A stretch of 53,435 nucleotides of DNA from Streptosporangiaceae bacterium (GTDB lineage Bacteria; Actinomycetota; Actinomycetes; Streptosporangiales; Streptosporangiaceae), in contig JAICYD010000037.1 in assembly GCA_025934375.1 (NCBI GenBank), positions 1 through 53,435 of the forward strand. Reading direction: 5' to 3'. The translations under genes and the position numbers were made by a program. The notes beneath the pieces were generated by a model, which was not told the origin of the DNA, searched no databases, and saw nothing but the letters and a program-made list of their open reading frames with translations. Positions 8,047 through 16,443 of this stretch are shown piece after piece (the first letter of the stretch is position 1; every line of letters starts with the position of its first letter).

Positions 8047-9521
8047 CCCGGATCGCCATCGACCCCAGCCGCGTTCTCGGACAAGTCGACCGCAACGTCT
8101 TCGGCGGGTTCGTCGAGCACCTCGGCCGCTGCATCTACGGCGGCCTGTATGAGGAGGGATCGCCGCTCAGCGACGACCGCGGTTTCCGCAAGGACGTGCT
8201 GAGCCTGCTGCGGGAGTTGCGGATGGGCGTGCTGCGCTGGCCGGGCGGCAACTTCGTCAGCAACTACCACTGGCAAGACGGCATCGGGCCGAAGGACAGC
8301 CGGCCGTCGCGTCCCGAACTGGCCTGGGGCGGCACCGAGTCCAACCGCTTCGGTACTGACGAGTTCCTCACCTACTGCGACGAGCTCAAGACATCGCCGT
8401 ACATCTGCCTCAACATGGGCACCGGGACGCTGGAAGAGGCGCTCGCCTGGGTGGAGTACTGCAACGGCGAGCGCGACACCTACTGGGCGAACAAGAGGCG
8501 GCAGCACGGCCACGCCGACCCCTACCGGGTCCGGCTCTGGGGCCTGGGCAACGAAATGTACGGCGAGTGGCAGGTCGGCGCGATGTCCGCCGACGAGTAC
8601 GTGCGCGAGGCCACCCGGTGGGCGCGGGCGCTGAAGTTCCTGGACTCCGGCATCGAACTGGTCAGCTGCGGCAAGACCGGCTGGAACGAGTGGGATCGGA
8701 TCGTCATCGAGGGCCTGGCCCACCTGGTCGACTACCACTCGATCCACATCTACACCGGCAGCGAGGACTACTGGACCAACGTCCTGCAACCGCATCAGGC
8801 CGAGCGCGCGATCAGGTCGGCGATCGCGCACATCCGGCACACCGCCTACCGGCACAAGATCGAGAAGCCGCCGAAGATCGCCTACGACGAGTGGAACGTC
8901 TGGTACCGCAAGATGACCGTGGACCTGGCGGAGCGGTACACGTTCGCGGACGCGCTCGCGGTCGGCACCTACCTGAACATCTTCATCAGGAACGCGGGCC
9001 TGGTGAAGATGGCTAACCTGGCGCAGATGGTGAACGCGATCGCGCCGATCGTCACCTCGCCCGAGGCCGCCGCCGTGCAACCCATCTACTACCCCGTGCT
9101 CCTGCACGCGCGGGCCGCGCTCGACAACGCCGTGGACGCGTACGTCTACGGATCCCACCTCGACCCGGTATGGCCCGGCTCGCCCGGCCGGTGGCCCTAC
9201 AAGGTGGCCGACATCGGCCCCTTCACGTCCTTCGACGCTGCCGCCAGTGTGAGCGCTAACACCGATCGGATGGCGCTCACGCTCGTCAACCGCGACCCCG
9301 TCAACGCCGGGACCGCGCAGATCGTCCTACGCGACTTCACGTTCGCGGGACCAGCCCAGATCGAGACCATCACCGCCGGCGAGCCAGGCGAACCTCGCGT
9401 GCTGCCCGACGTCGAGACCGTCCACATGGAACACGGAACCGAGCACCCCAAGGACGGCACCGTCGTCCTGACCCTGCCACCCCAGTCCTTCACCCTCATC
9501 GAGGCAGCGATCAGCCGCTGA
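8043..9521 (+). CDS. Alpha-L-arabinofuranosidase, GH51
   Basis: 492 residues, the full length for intracellular GH51 enzymes, with no signal peptide. The GH51 landmarks are present: NVFGGFVEHLGRCIYGG (18-34), RWPGGNFVSNY (65-75), acid/base Glu171 in WGLGNEMYG, and nucleophile Glu283 in YDEWNVWY. The enzyme releases terminal L-arabinofuranose from arabino-oligosaccharides, here after import by the next genes. The GTG start overlaps the LacI stop (GTGA), with GAAAGGA upstream. The C-terminal all-beta domain contains an operator-like palindrome in its DNA (9248-9261). Confidence 0.95.
   Translation: MTRIAIDPSRVLGQVDRNVFGGFVEHLGRCIYGGLYEEGSPLSDDRGFRKDVLSLLRELRMGVLRWPGGNFVSNYHWQDGIGPKDSRPSRPELAWGGTESNRFGTDEFLTYCDELKTSPYICLNMGTGTLEEALAWVEYCNGERDTYWANKRRQHGHADPYRVRLWGLGNEMYGEWQVGAMSADEYVREATRWARALKFLDSGIELVSCGKTGWNEWDRIVIEGLAHLVDYHSIHIYTGSEDYWTNVLQPHQAERAIRSAIAHIRHTAYRHKIEKPPKIAYDEWNVWYRKMTVDLAERYTFADALAVGTYLNIFIRNAGLVKMANLAQMVNAIAPIVTSPEAAAVQPIYYPVLLHARAALDNAVDAYVYGSHLDPVWPGSPGRWPYKVADIGPFTSFDAAASVSANTDRMALTLVNRDPVNAGTAQIVLRDFTFAGPAQIETITAGEPGEPRVLPDVETVHMEHGTEHPKDGTVVLTLPPQSFTLIEAAISR
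9248..9261. promoter_or_regulatory. Operator-like palindrome inside the GH51 gene
   Basis: TGTGAGCGCTAACA, extended by G/C to GTGTGAGCGCTAACAC, is a near-perfect inverted repeat (14 of 16 positions) centred on GC. It looks like a LacI-family operator and shares TGTGAGCG with the promoter-proximal site at 6918-6925. It lies about 350 bases before the binding-protein gene, so it may be an auxiliary site for looping or a roadblock. Confidence 0.35.
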
Positions 9522-9601
9522 CCCGACGCGGTGAGAACGGGGCTTGCCATTCCCTCAGGCGTACGCAAGCCACGACAACAAGCCAGCGAAGGAGCCCCCA
9601 T

Positions 9602-11038
9602 ATGTTGTCGAGAGGAAGCTCTCCGAGAAGAACCAACCGGTTCGCCGCCACCGGAATCGCCGGCGTCGCGGCGGTCACGCTGCTCGCCGCGTGCAGCAGC
9701 AGCGGCGGTTCCAGCTCATCCGGCGGCGGTGGAACCACCTCCGCGCCGGCTAGCAGCGCCGCTACCGGCGGCAGTGCCAGCGCCAGTCCCACCGGGACCC
9801 CCGTCCTGGCGGGTGGCAACTGCTCATCCAGCTCCGCCCACATCACGTTCTGGGCCTGGGTGCCCGGTATGAGCCGGGCCGTTAACGAGTTCAACTCCAC
9901 CCACCCGGACGTCTGCGTCACGCTCCAGGACCCGGGCGCGGGCACCGGCGAGTACGTGCCCCTGAACAACGCGCTCAAGGCCGGCACCGGCGCACCGGAT
10001 GTCGCCGAGGTCGAGTTCGACCTGCTGCCGTCCTACGAAATCCAGAAGTACCTGGTCGACCTCGTCCCCTACGGGGCCAACAAGTACAAGAGCCTCTTCG
10101 CGCCGTGGGCATGGTCCCAGGTCAGCCAGGGCAATGCGGTCTACGCGATGCCCAGCGACTTCGGCCCGATGGGCTTCTACTACAACCAGCAGACGCTCGC
10201 CAAGTACAAAATCACCCCGCCGGCCACCTGGGATGAGTTCGCCGCGGACGCGGTCACGTTGCACAACCAGAATCCCAAGGCCTACCTCATCAACTTCCCG
10301 GCTAACGACCCGCAGTGGCTCATGGACATGATGGCTCAGGCTGGAGCCTGGCCGTTCCAGTACACCGGGGGCGCCAACCTCACGATCAACTGGACCGGCC
10401 CGGCCCAGCAGAAGTTCGCCGCGTACTGGCAAAAGCTCCTCGATGAGCACGCGGTGTCCGCGATCGCCGACCTCAGCCCGCAGGAGAGCACCGAGCTGGA
10501 CACCGGCACCCTGGGCGGGGCCATCTACTCGGCCTGGGCACCGTCGTACTTCGCGCCCAACGTGAAGCACTCGGTGGGGCAATGGCGCGCGGCGGCCCTT
10601 CCGCAGTGGACCGCGGGCGCAAAGGTGGGCACAGACTGGGGCGGTTCCACCTACCCGGTCTTCTCCCAGTCCAAGCACCCGGCGCAGGCAGCGGAGTTCT
10701 CGGAGTGGCTCACCGCCACCGACCAGTCATGGAGCATCGTGAAGACCCCGCCGTCCTCGCTGTTCCCGACCTACCTTCCGACGCTGCAGTCCTCGTCATT
10801 CAAGGCACTCACGTACCCGATCTCCGGGACCTCACAGCCCAACCAGGTGTTCTCCGCCGGCGCGCTGAGCATCCCGCTGACCACGTGGCCGCCGTTCATG
10901 ACCCAGGTGCTCACCCAGGGCGCGACGACCTTCGGCGCCGTGGTTAACGGCAAGCAGACGCTGATGCAGGCCTTCACGGCCTTCCAGCAGCAAGAGACCG
11001 CCTACGCGAAGTCTCAGGGATTCAACGTCACCACCTGA
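9602..11038 (+). CDS. Sugar ABC transporter substrate-binding lipoprotein (family 1)
   Basis: 478 residues. A lipoprotein signal ends at LLAAC with Cys31, followed by a Ser/Gly-rich linker. The body has the family 1 extracellular binding-protein pattern (HITFWAWVPGMSRAVNEFNSTHPDV; PDVAEVEFDLLPSYEIQKYLVDL; YAMPSDFGPMGFYYNQ). It should capture arabino-oligosaccharides outside the membrane for the two permeases that follow. The RBS is AAGGAG about nine bases upstream of the ATG. The sugar specificity is inferred from the GH51 and GH43 neighbours. Confidence 0.92.
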   Translation: MLSRGSSPRRTNRFAATGIAGVAAVTLLAACSSSGGSSSSGGGGTTSAPASSAATGGSASASPTGTPVLAGGNCSSSSAHITFWAWVPGMSRAVNEFNSTHPDVCVTLQDPGAGTGEYVPLNNALKAGTGAPDVAEVEFDLLPSYEIQKYLVDLVPYGANKYKSLFAPWAWSQVSQGNAVYAMPSDFGPMGFYYNQQTLAKYKITPPATWDEFAADAVTLHNQNPKAYLINFPANDPQWLMDMMAQAGAWPFQYTGGANLTINWTGPAQQKFAAYWQKLLDEHAVSAIADLSPQESTELDTGTLGGAIYSAWAPSYFAPNVKHSVGQWRAAALPQWTAGAKVGTDWGGSTYPVFSQSKHPAQAAEFSEWLTATDQSWSIVKTPPSSLFPTYLPTLQSSSFKALTYPISGTSQPNQVFSAGALSIPLTTWPPFMTQVLTQGATTFGAVVNGKQTLMQAFTAFQQQETAYAKSQGFNVTT

Positions 11039-11132
11039 GTCCCTCGCGACACCGAGTAGCCGAATCGTCCCGGTGGGCGGCCACCGCACACCGGGACAAG
11101 AAGGGACAGTTAATGAGCCAGCGGGGGACACA

Positions 11133-12086
11133 GTGAGCGAAACCGCATTGCGGCCCTCGGCCCCGGCGGTCACCCCGCCGAGCACGCCGGGCAAACGCCG
11201 CAGGCGCTCCGCCTACGCACGACGGCAAGGCCGGGCCGGGCTGGCCTTCGTGACGCCGTTCATGATCATTTTCACGCTCATCATGATCGCGCCGCTGGGG
11301 TACGCCGTCTACCAGAGCCTCTACACCACCAAGCTCATCGGCGGGACGAGCTTCAGCGGCTTCGCCAACTACTCGACCGTCCTGCAGTCCGGGGATTTCT
11401 GGGACGGGGTCATCCGGGTCATCATCTTCGGCGGGATCCAGATCCCGGTGATGCTCGCGATCGCGTTCTTCTTCGCCACCATCTTCGACCTTGGCGTCGC
11501 GCGGTGGGGGCCGCTATTTCGCGCCGTTTACTTCATCCCGTTCGCGGTTCCGATCGTGGTCTCCTCGGTGATGTGGGGCTTCCTGCTCGATCCCGCCTAC
11601 GGGCCGTTCAACCACCTCATGAACGCGATCGGCTTCCACAATTTCAACTGGCTGTCCGGGAACCTGATGATCCCGTCCATCATCATCATCGCGATCTGGG
11701 AGTGGACGGGCTACAACTGCATCATCTTGTACACGGCGCTGAAGTCGGTGCCGCGCGACGTCATCGAGGCCGCGATCCTCGACGACACGCCGTTGTGGCG
11801 GATCATCGTGCGGATCAAACTGCCGATGGTGCGCCCGGCGATCATCATGCTGGTGTTCATCAACACGATCGGCGCCATGCAGCTGTTCATCGAGCCGACG
11901 ATCCTGAACAACTACCAGGCCGGAGTGGTCACCAACACCTGGACCCCGGTCATCGACATTTACAGCACGGCCATCTCCAACGGCCAGTACCAGCTCGGCG
12001 CGGCGATGGCAGTGGTCCTGGCGGTCATCATCGTCGCGATCTCGGTCGCCTCACTAGGCTTTCGCGGCCGAAGAAGGGAGCAGTGA
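11133..12086 (+). CDS. Sugar ABC transporter permease (MalF/UgpA type)
   Basis: 317 residues with six predicted membrane helices. The EAA loop that docks the ATPase reads EAAILDDTPLWRIIVRIKLP. The basic N-terminal tail (GKRRRRSAYARRQGRAG) precedes the first helix, as is usual in CUT1 permeases. I chose GTG 11133, with GGGGGA just upstream; a longer in-frame start at 11073 has no better site and would add only unmatched sequence. The stop overlaps the start of the second permease (TGATG). Confidence 0.92.
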   Translation: MSETALRPSAPAVTPPSTPGKRRRRSAYARRQGRAGLAFVTPFMIIFTLIMIAPLGYAVYQSLYTTKLIGGTSFSGFANYSTVLQSGDFWDGVIRVIIFGGIQIPVMLAIAFFFATIFDLGVARWGPLFRAVYFIPFAVPIVVSSVMWGFLLDPAYGPFNHLMNAIGFHNFNWLSGNLMIPSIIIIAIWEWTGYNCIILYTALKSVPRDVIEAAILDDTPLWRIIVRIKLPMVRPAIIMLVFINTIGAMQLFIEPTILNNYQAGVVTNTWTPVIDIYSTAISNGQYQLGAAMAVVLAVIIVAISVASLGFRGRRREQ

Positions 12087-13036
12087 TGAGTGCAGCGGCG
12101 ATGAACTCGCAAACGCGGCGCGAGCGCAGGCGCCGCGAGCGGCTCGTCGAACGAGACGCCGCCATCCCCGTCGAGCTCTACGGGCTCAAGCGCGGCACCG
12201 TCACCGCGCTCACGACGTGCTGCGTGCTGTTTGCCCTGTTCACCTTGGCCCCGGTGGTCTGGGTCATCATCAACTCCACCAAGACCCAGTCGAACATCTT
12301 CGGGTCGTTCGGCTTCTGGTTCGCCTCGCCGTTCGAGTTCTTCCACACGTTCGCGAACCTCTTCCGCGACATCGACGGGGACGGCACCTATGCCAACTGG
12401 TTCCTCAACACCGTCCTGTACTCGCTGTCCGGCGGCATCGGCGCGACGGTGCTCGCCGTGCTCGGCGGCTACGGCTTCGCCAGGTTCGAGTTCCGCGGCT
12501 CGAAGGCGTTCTTCGCCATCATCATCGCCGGGCTGCTCGTCCCGATCACGCTGGTAGCCGTGCCGCTCTACCTGGCCTACGCCAAGGTGCACCTCATCAA
12601 CTCGGTCTGGGGCATGATCTTGCCGTCCATGGTCGTGCCGGTCGGGCTGTACCTGATGCGCACCTACGTGGAGCTGTCCATCCCGCGCGAGCTCATCGAC
12701 GCGGCCCGCATCGACGGGGCCTCCGAACTGCGGATCTTCCTTCGGATCGCGCTGCCGCTCATGGTCCCCGGCCTCATGACCGTGCTACTGCTGTCGGTCG
12801 CGGGCACATGGAACAACTACATCCTGCCGCTGATCATCTTCAGCAACAACCAGCTGTTCCCGGTGACGGTGGGGATGGGCCTGTGGTCCCAGCACGCCGG
12901 GAACTCGGGCGACGCCAACCTGTACCCGCTGCTCGTGCTGGGCGGGCTGGTAACGATCGTCCCCATGATCGCGCTCTTCGCGCTCCTGCAACGGTACTGG
13001 CGAGGCGGCCTGCTGCTCGGCAGTGTCGCCAACTAG
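12086..13036 (+). CDS. Sugar ABC transporter permease (MalG/UgpE type)
   Basis: 316 residues, six helices. The EAA-type loop reads DAARIDGASELRIFLRIALP. The ATG overlaps the previous stop by one base and has AGAAGGGAG upstream. An Arg-rich N-terminal tail (RRERRRRERLVE) is cytoplasmic. It forms the heterodimeric channel with the preceding permease. The last codons (SVAN-stop) lie in the first copy of a short tandem repeat that continues past the gene. Confidence 0.92.
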   Translation: MSAAAMNSQTRRERRRRERLVERDAAIPVELYGLKRGTVTALTTCCVLFALFTLAPVVWVIINSTKTQSNIFGSFGFWFASPFEFFHTFANLFRDIDGDGTYANWFLNTVLYSLSGGIGATVLAVLGGYGFARFEFRGSKAFFAIIIAGLLVPITLVAVPLYLAYAKVHLINSVWGMILPSMVVPVGLYLMRTYVELSIPRELIDAARIDGASELRIFLRIALPLMVPGLMTVLLLSVAGTWNNYILPLIIFSNNQLFPVTVGMGLWSQHAGNSGDANLYPLLVLGGLVTIVPMIALFALLQRYWRGGLLLGSVAN

Positions 13037-13102
13037 CAGTGTCGCCACTAACAGTGTCGCCAACTAACAGTGTCGCCAGCGAACACAGTCGCCAGCGAAC
13101 AG
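13021..13102 (+). repeat. Short tandem repeat over the permease stop codon
   Basis: Five imperfect copies of 15-18 bases built on CAGTGTCGCCAACTAA. The first copy encodes the last residues SVAN and the stop of the permease; later copies repeat that tail-plus-stop outside the gene and then drift (CAGTCGCCAGCGAACA). It fills most of the gap before the ATPase gene and forms no hairpin I can see. Confidence 0.8.
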
Positions 13103-13148
13103 CTCGCCCGCTAACGCAGTCGCGGACCAAGGCAAAGGCACAAAGCGT

Positions 13149-14324
13149 ATGTCTGCTATCTCGATGGAGAAGCTCTCCAAGGTCTACTCATCAGGGGTCA
13201 GCGCCCTGGCTGGGCTTGACCTGGAAGTCAGGGACGGCGAGTTCGTCGTCCTCGTCGGCCCGTCCGGGTGCGGCAAGACGACCACGCTGCGCATGGTCGC
13301 CGGGCTGGAGTCGATCACCAGCGGAACGGTCAGGCTCGGCGACCTGGTGGTCAATGACGTCTCGCCGCGGCAGCGCGACGTCGCGATGGTCTTCCAGAAC
13401 TATGCCCTCTACCCGCACCTGACCGTGGCCGAGAACATCGGGTTCGCGCTCATCAACAAGAAGGTGCCGAAGCCGGACCGGGAGCGCCGCGTCCGTTCGG
13501 CGGCGGCCGCGCTTGGCCTCATGGACCTGCTTGGCCGCAAGCCAGGACAGCTGAGCGGCGGCCAGCGGCAGCGGGTCGCGATGGGCCGGGCGATCGTCCG
13601 CGAGCCGTCGGTGTTCCTGATGGACGAGCCGTTGTCCAACCTGGACGCCAAGCTGCGCGTGCGGATGCGCTCTGAGGTGCTTCGCGTGCACAAGGCGATC
13701 GGCGCGGCGACGCTGTACGTCACCCACGACCAGGTCGAGGCGATGACGATGGGCGACCGGGTGGCCGTGCTGCACGACGGCGAGCTCCAGCAGTACGCGA
13801 CGCCCCGTGAGTTGTACGATCGCCCGGCGAACTTGTTCGTCGCCGAGTTCATCGGCTCTCCGGAAATGAACCTCTACGAGGCGACCGTGACCGGCGATGA
13901 GCTCCTGCTCGGATCCCAGCGGCTCAGCCTCGGCCCGGCACGGACGCTGCTGGCGCCCTATCGCGGGCGGACGGTGATAGCCGGGATCCGGCCCGAGCAC
14001 CTCGAGCTCGACGGCGGCGCCGGAGCAGGCCACGCGGGCATGGCGACGCTCGTCGCCGACGTCCGGGTCGTTGAGGAGCTCGGCGATGAGGCGCACGTGT
14101 TCTTCTCGATCGACGCCACGGCGGCGGGGGCGAGCATGCTCGCGGCGGCCGCCGGAGAGGCCGAGGCCGGGCTGCTCGCCGGGGCGACGCACAACGGCAT
14201 CGCCCGCACCAACTCGCGCTCGGCGGTCCGCCGCGGGCAGCGGGTCACCTTCCGCGTCGATACCGAGCGCATCCACTTCTTCGATCCCGACACCAGCATG
14301 GCCGTTCCGCGGATGCCTCGATGA
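13149..14324 (+). CDS. Sugar ABC transporter ATPase (MsiK/UgpC type)
   Basis: 391 residues. Walker A is GPSGCGKT (37-44), the signature is LSGGQRQRVAMGRA, Walker B is VFLMDEPLSNLDAKLR, the switch is THDQVEAMTMGDR, and a C-terminal TOBE/OB regulatory region follows (IRPEHLEL). It powers the two permeases. Many actinobacteria use one shared MsiK for several sugar importers, so a dedicated copy inside the locus is notable. The RBS is weak (AAGGCA). It is followed by the GH43 gene after 26 bases. Confidence 0.93.
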   Translation: MSAISMEKLSKVYSSGVSALAGLDLEVRDGEFVVLVGPSGCGKTTTLRMVAGLESITSGTVRLGDLVVNDVSPRQRDVAMVFQNYALYPHLTVAENIGFALINKKVPKPDRERRVRSAAAALGLMDLLGRKPGQLSGGQRQRVAMGRAIVREPSVFLMDEPLSNLDAKLRVRMRSEVLRVHKAIGAATLYVTHDQVEAMTMGDRVAVLHDGELQQYATPRELYDRPANLFVAEFIGSPEMNLYEATVTGDELLLGSQRLSLGPARTLLAPYRGRTVIAGIRPEHLELDGGAGAGHAGMATLVADVRVVEELGDEAHVFFSIDATAAGASMLAAAAGEAEAGLLAGATHNGIARTNSRSAVRRGQRVTFRVDTERIHFFDPDTSMAVPRMPR

Positions 14325-14350
14325 TCGGGGATGCCCCACCAGGAGGAAAC

Positions 14351-15481
14351 ATGCCATTCACCGCATTCGCCCGCCGCCAATGGCGGAACCGGCCCGCGCG
14401 GCTCGCCGTGCTCATCCTGAGCGTGGCGGCCCTGCTAGCCGGCGGCACGGCCGGAGCGCTCGCCGCCACCGCGAACGGCGCGTCGCCGGCCCGCGCCGCG
14501 CAAGCCGCGCAGCCGGCCAACCCGGCCAGCCAGTACCTCTTCGTTCACGACCCGACGATGGCCGCGGAAGGCGGCACCTACTACGTCTTCTCAACCGGGG
14601 ACCCGCCAGGGGTCATCAGCAACGGGAACATCCAGATCCGCACGTCGCGCAACCTGCGCGAGTGGACGTACGCCGGAACGGTCTTCGCCGACAAGCCCGC
14701 ATGGATCACCGACGCGCTCGGCAACATCCCCAACCTCTGGGCACCCGACATCTCGTTCTACAACGGCCTGTGGCACCTGTATTACGCCGGGTCGAGCTTT
14801 GGCTCCAACAACTCGGTGATCGGCCTGGCCACCACGCCAACCCTGGACCCGCGCAGCCCGCGCTACCACTGGACCGATGACGGGCTGGTGTTCCGCACTT
14901 CGTCGTCGGACAACTTCAACGCGATCGACCCGTCGCTGGTCACCGGCGCAGGAGGGTCGAAGTACCTGGTCCTCGGGTCGTTCTGGAGCGGGATCAAGCT
15001 GATCAGCCTCGACCCCGCCACCGGCAAGCCCGCCACGTCCACGCCGACCGTCAACTCCATCGCGGCCAAGCCCTTCCCCGACCCGGAGGAGGGAGCTGGC
15101 ATCGTCTACCACGACGGCTACTACTACTTGTTCGTGGCCATCGATAACTGCTGCCGTGGCATCAGCAGCACCTACCACATCCAGGTCGGCCGCTCGGTCA
15201 GCGTCACCGGGCCGTACACCGACGCCGAGGGAACCGGCATGCTCAGCGGCGGCGGCATGGAGGTCCAGGGCACCGACGCCGGCATGATCGGCCCCGGGTC
15301 ACCGTTCGTCTTCAGCACCCGCGGCGGCCAGGACTGGCTCGTCTACCACTACTACGACGCGTACTCCGCGGGCGACGCGTGGCTGCAGATCCGGCCGCTG
15401 ACCTGGATCGGCGGCTGGCCGGTGACCGGTAATCCAATCGTGGCGGTTCCCGGTAATCATGGGCCAGCTAGCGGGAAATAG
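14351..15481 (+). CDS. Secreted GH43 endo-alpha-1,5-L-arabinanase
   Basis: 376 residues. A Sec signal covers about residues 1-50 (RLAVLILSVAALLAGGTAGALAA). The five-bladed GH43 domain has Asp67 (HDPT) as base, Asp193 (AIDPS) as pKa modulator and Glu247 (PEEGAG) as acid. The DNCCRG and HYYDAYSAG motifs are typical of arabinanases. It cuts the arabinan backbone outside the cell and supplies oligomers to the importer. ATG 14351 has a perfect AGGAGG upstream. The last gene of the locus. Confidence 0.92.
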   Translation: MPFTAFARRQWRNRPARLAVLILSVAALLAGGTAGALAATANGASPARAAQAAQPANPASQYLFVHDPTMAAEGGTYYVFSTGDPPGVISNGNIQIRTSRNLREWTYAGTVFADKPAWITDALGNIPNLWAPDISFYNGLWHLYYAGSSFGSNNSVIGLATTPTLDPRSPRYHWTDDGLVFRTSSSDNFNAIDPSLVTGAGGSKYLVLGSFWSGIKLISLDPATGKPATSTPTVNSIAAKPFPDPEEGAGIVYHDGYYYLFVAIDNCCRGISSTYHIQVGRSVSVTGPYTDAEGTGMLSGGGMEVQGTDAGMIGPGSPFVFSTRGGQDWLVYHYYDAYSAGDAWLQIRPLTWIGGWPVTGNPIVAVPGNHGPASGK

Positions 15482-15567
15482 TTCAACCATTGGTGAATTC
15501 AGTACACGCTTCCCGATAGCAGCCTCTGGGTCTCTCCGGGGTAGCTGCGCGCAGGTAGCGGCGCCCC

Positions 15568-15581
15568 GGGGGTTAACCCCC
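15568..15581. promoter_or_regulatory. Palindrome upstream of the ABC/FtsX pair
   Basis: GGGGGTTAACCCCC is a perfect 14-base palindrome in the 188-base gap before the ABC ATPase gene, about 90 bases from its start. It may be a repressor site for the export genes, or part of a terminator for the GH43 gene; no T-run follows. Confidence 0.35.
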
Positions 15582-15669
15582 GCCCGGATACGGGGTCCAG
15601 CGGCAGTGAGGCCAGCCGGTCAAGTTCCTACGGTTGCTAAAGAACAGAGCAGCCGTACGGAGGTGACAC

Positions 15670-16443
15670 GTGAGCCCGCAGGAAACGCAGGCCACCGAGG
15701 AACACGCGGTGACGCTGCACGCGGTCAGCAAGGTGTACGGATCGAAGCGCGGCGCCTCGGTGACCGCGCTGCGGGACGTCACGATCAGCCTCCCGGCGGG
15801 CACGTTCACCGCCATCATGGGGCCATCGGGCTCGGGGAAGAGCACCCTGCTGCAATGCGCGGCCGGCCTCGACCGCCCCACCTCGGGCCAGGTCCGCGTG
15901 GCCGGCCACGACCTCGGGTCACTGAGCGAGAAGAAGCTCACGATCCTGCGCCGGGACCATATCGGCTTCGTCTTCCAGTCCTTCAACCTGCTGCCCTCCC
16001 TGACCGCCGAGCTGAACGTGGCGCTGCCGCTGCGCCTGGCCGGGCGGCGCCCGGCCCGGGGTGAGGTCCGGGCCGCGCTGGAGTCGGTGGGGCTCGGCGA
16101 CCGCGCGAAGCACCGCCCGGCCGAACTGTCCGGGGGCCAGCAGCAACGGGTGGCCATCGCCCGCGCGCTGATCAGCAACCCGCAGGTCATCTTCGCCGAC
16201 GAGCCGACCGGCATGCTGGACACCGCCAGCGGCCGGCAGGTGCTCAGCTTGCTGCGCAGCATGGCCGGCCCGCGGCGGCAGACGATCGTCATGGTGACCC
16301 ACGACCCGGTCGCCGCCTCGTACGCCGACCGGGTCGTCTTCCTCACCGACGGGCAAGTGTGCGGCGAACTGCACGGTCCGACGCCGCAGTCAGTGGCGGC
16401 CCACATGACAGGACTCGAAGCCACCGTCGCGAGCCAGCCATGA
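15670..16443 (+). CDS. ABC transporter ATPase, MacB/LolD type
   Basis: 257 residues. Walker A GPSGSGKST, signature LSGGQQQRVAIARA, Walker B VIFADEPTGMLDTASG and the switch VTHDPVAASYADR are all intact. DEPTGxLD is characteristic of the MacB/LolD/FtsE-like group that works with FtsX-type permeases. GTG start with GGAGGTG seven bases upstream. The stop overlaps the permease start by four bases (ATGA). Probably a mechanotransmission or envelope-export system; the substrate is unknown. Confidence 0.92.
   Translation: MSPQETQATEEHAVTLHAVSKVYGSKRGASVTALRDVTISLPAGTFTAIMGPSGSGKSTLLQCAAGLDRPTSGQVRVAGHDLGSLSEKKLTILRRDHIGFVFQSFNLLPSLTAELNVALPLRLAGRRPARGEVRAALESVGLGDRAKHRPAELSGGQQQRVAIARALISNPQVIFADEPTGMLDTASGRQVLSLLRSMAGPRRQTIVMVTHDPVAASYADRVVFLTDGQVCGELHGPTPQSVAAHMTGLEATVASQP

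Noticed and set aside
7623..9158. Minus-strand ORF of 511 codons
   Set aside because: Shadow of the GH51 gene, whose catalytic motifs are unambiguous on the other strand.
13021..13102. CRISPR-like or integration-site repeat
   Set aside because: Degenerate back-to-back copies of a gene tail, with no spacers, tRNA or integrase nearby.
13191..14357. Minus-strand ORF of 388 codons
   Set aside because: Shadow of the sugar ATPase; low-complexity His/Arg/Asp composition.
15482..15505. TTCAACCATTGGTGAA as another StrR-type site
   Set aside because: Arms are directly adjacent, with no 11-base spacer, and it is far from the cluster.
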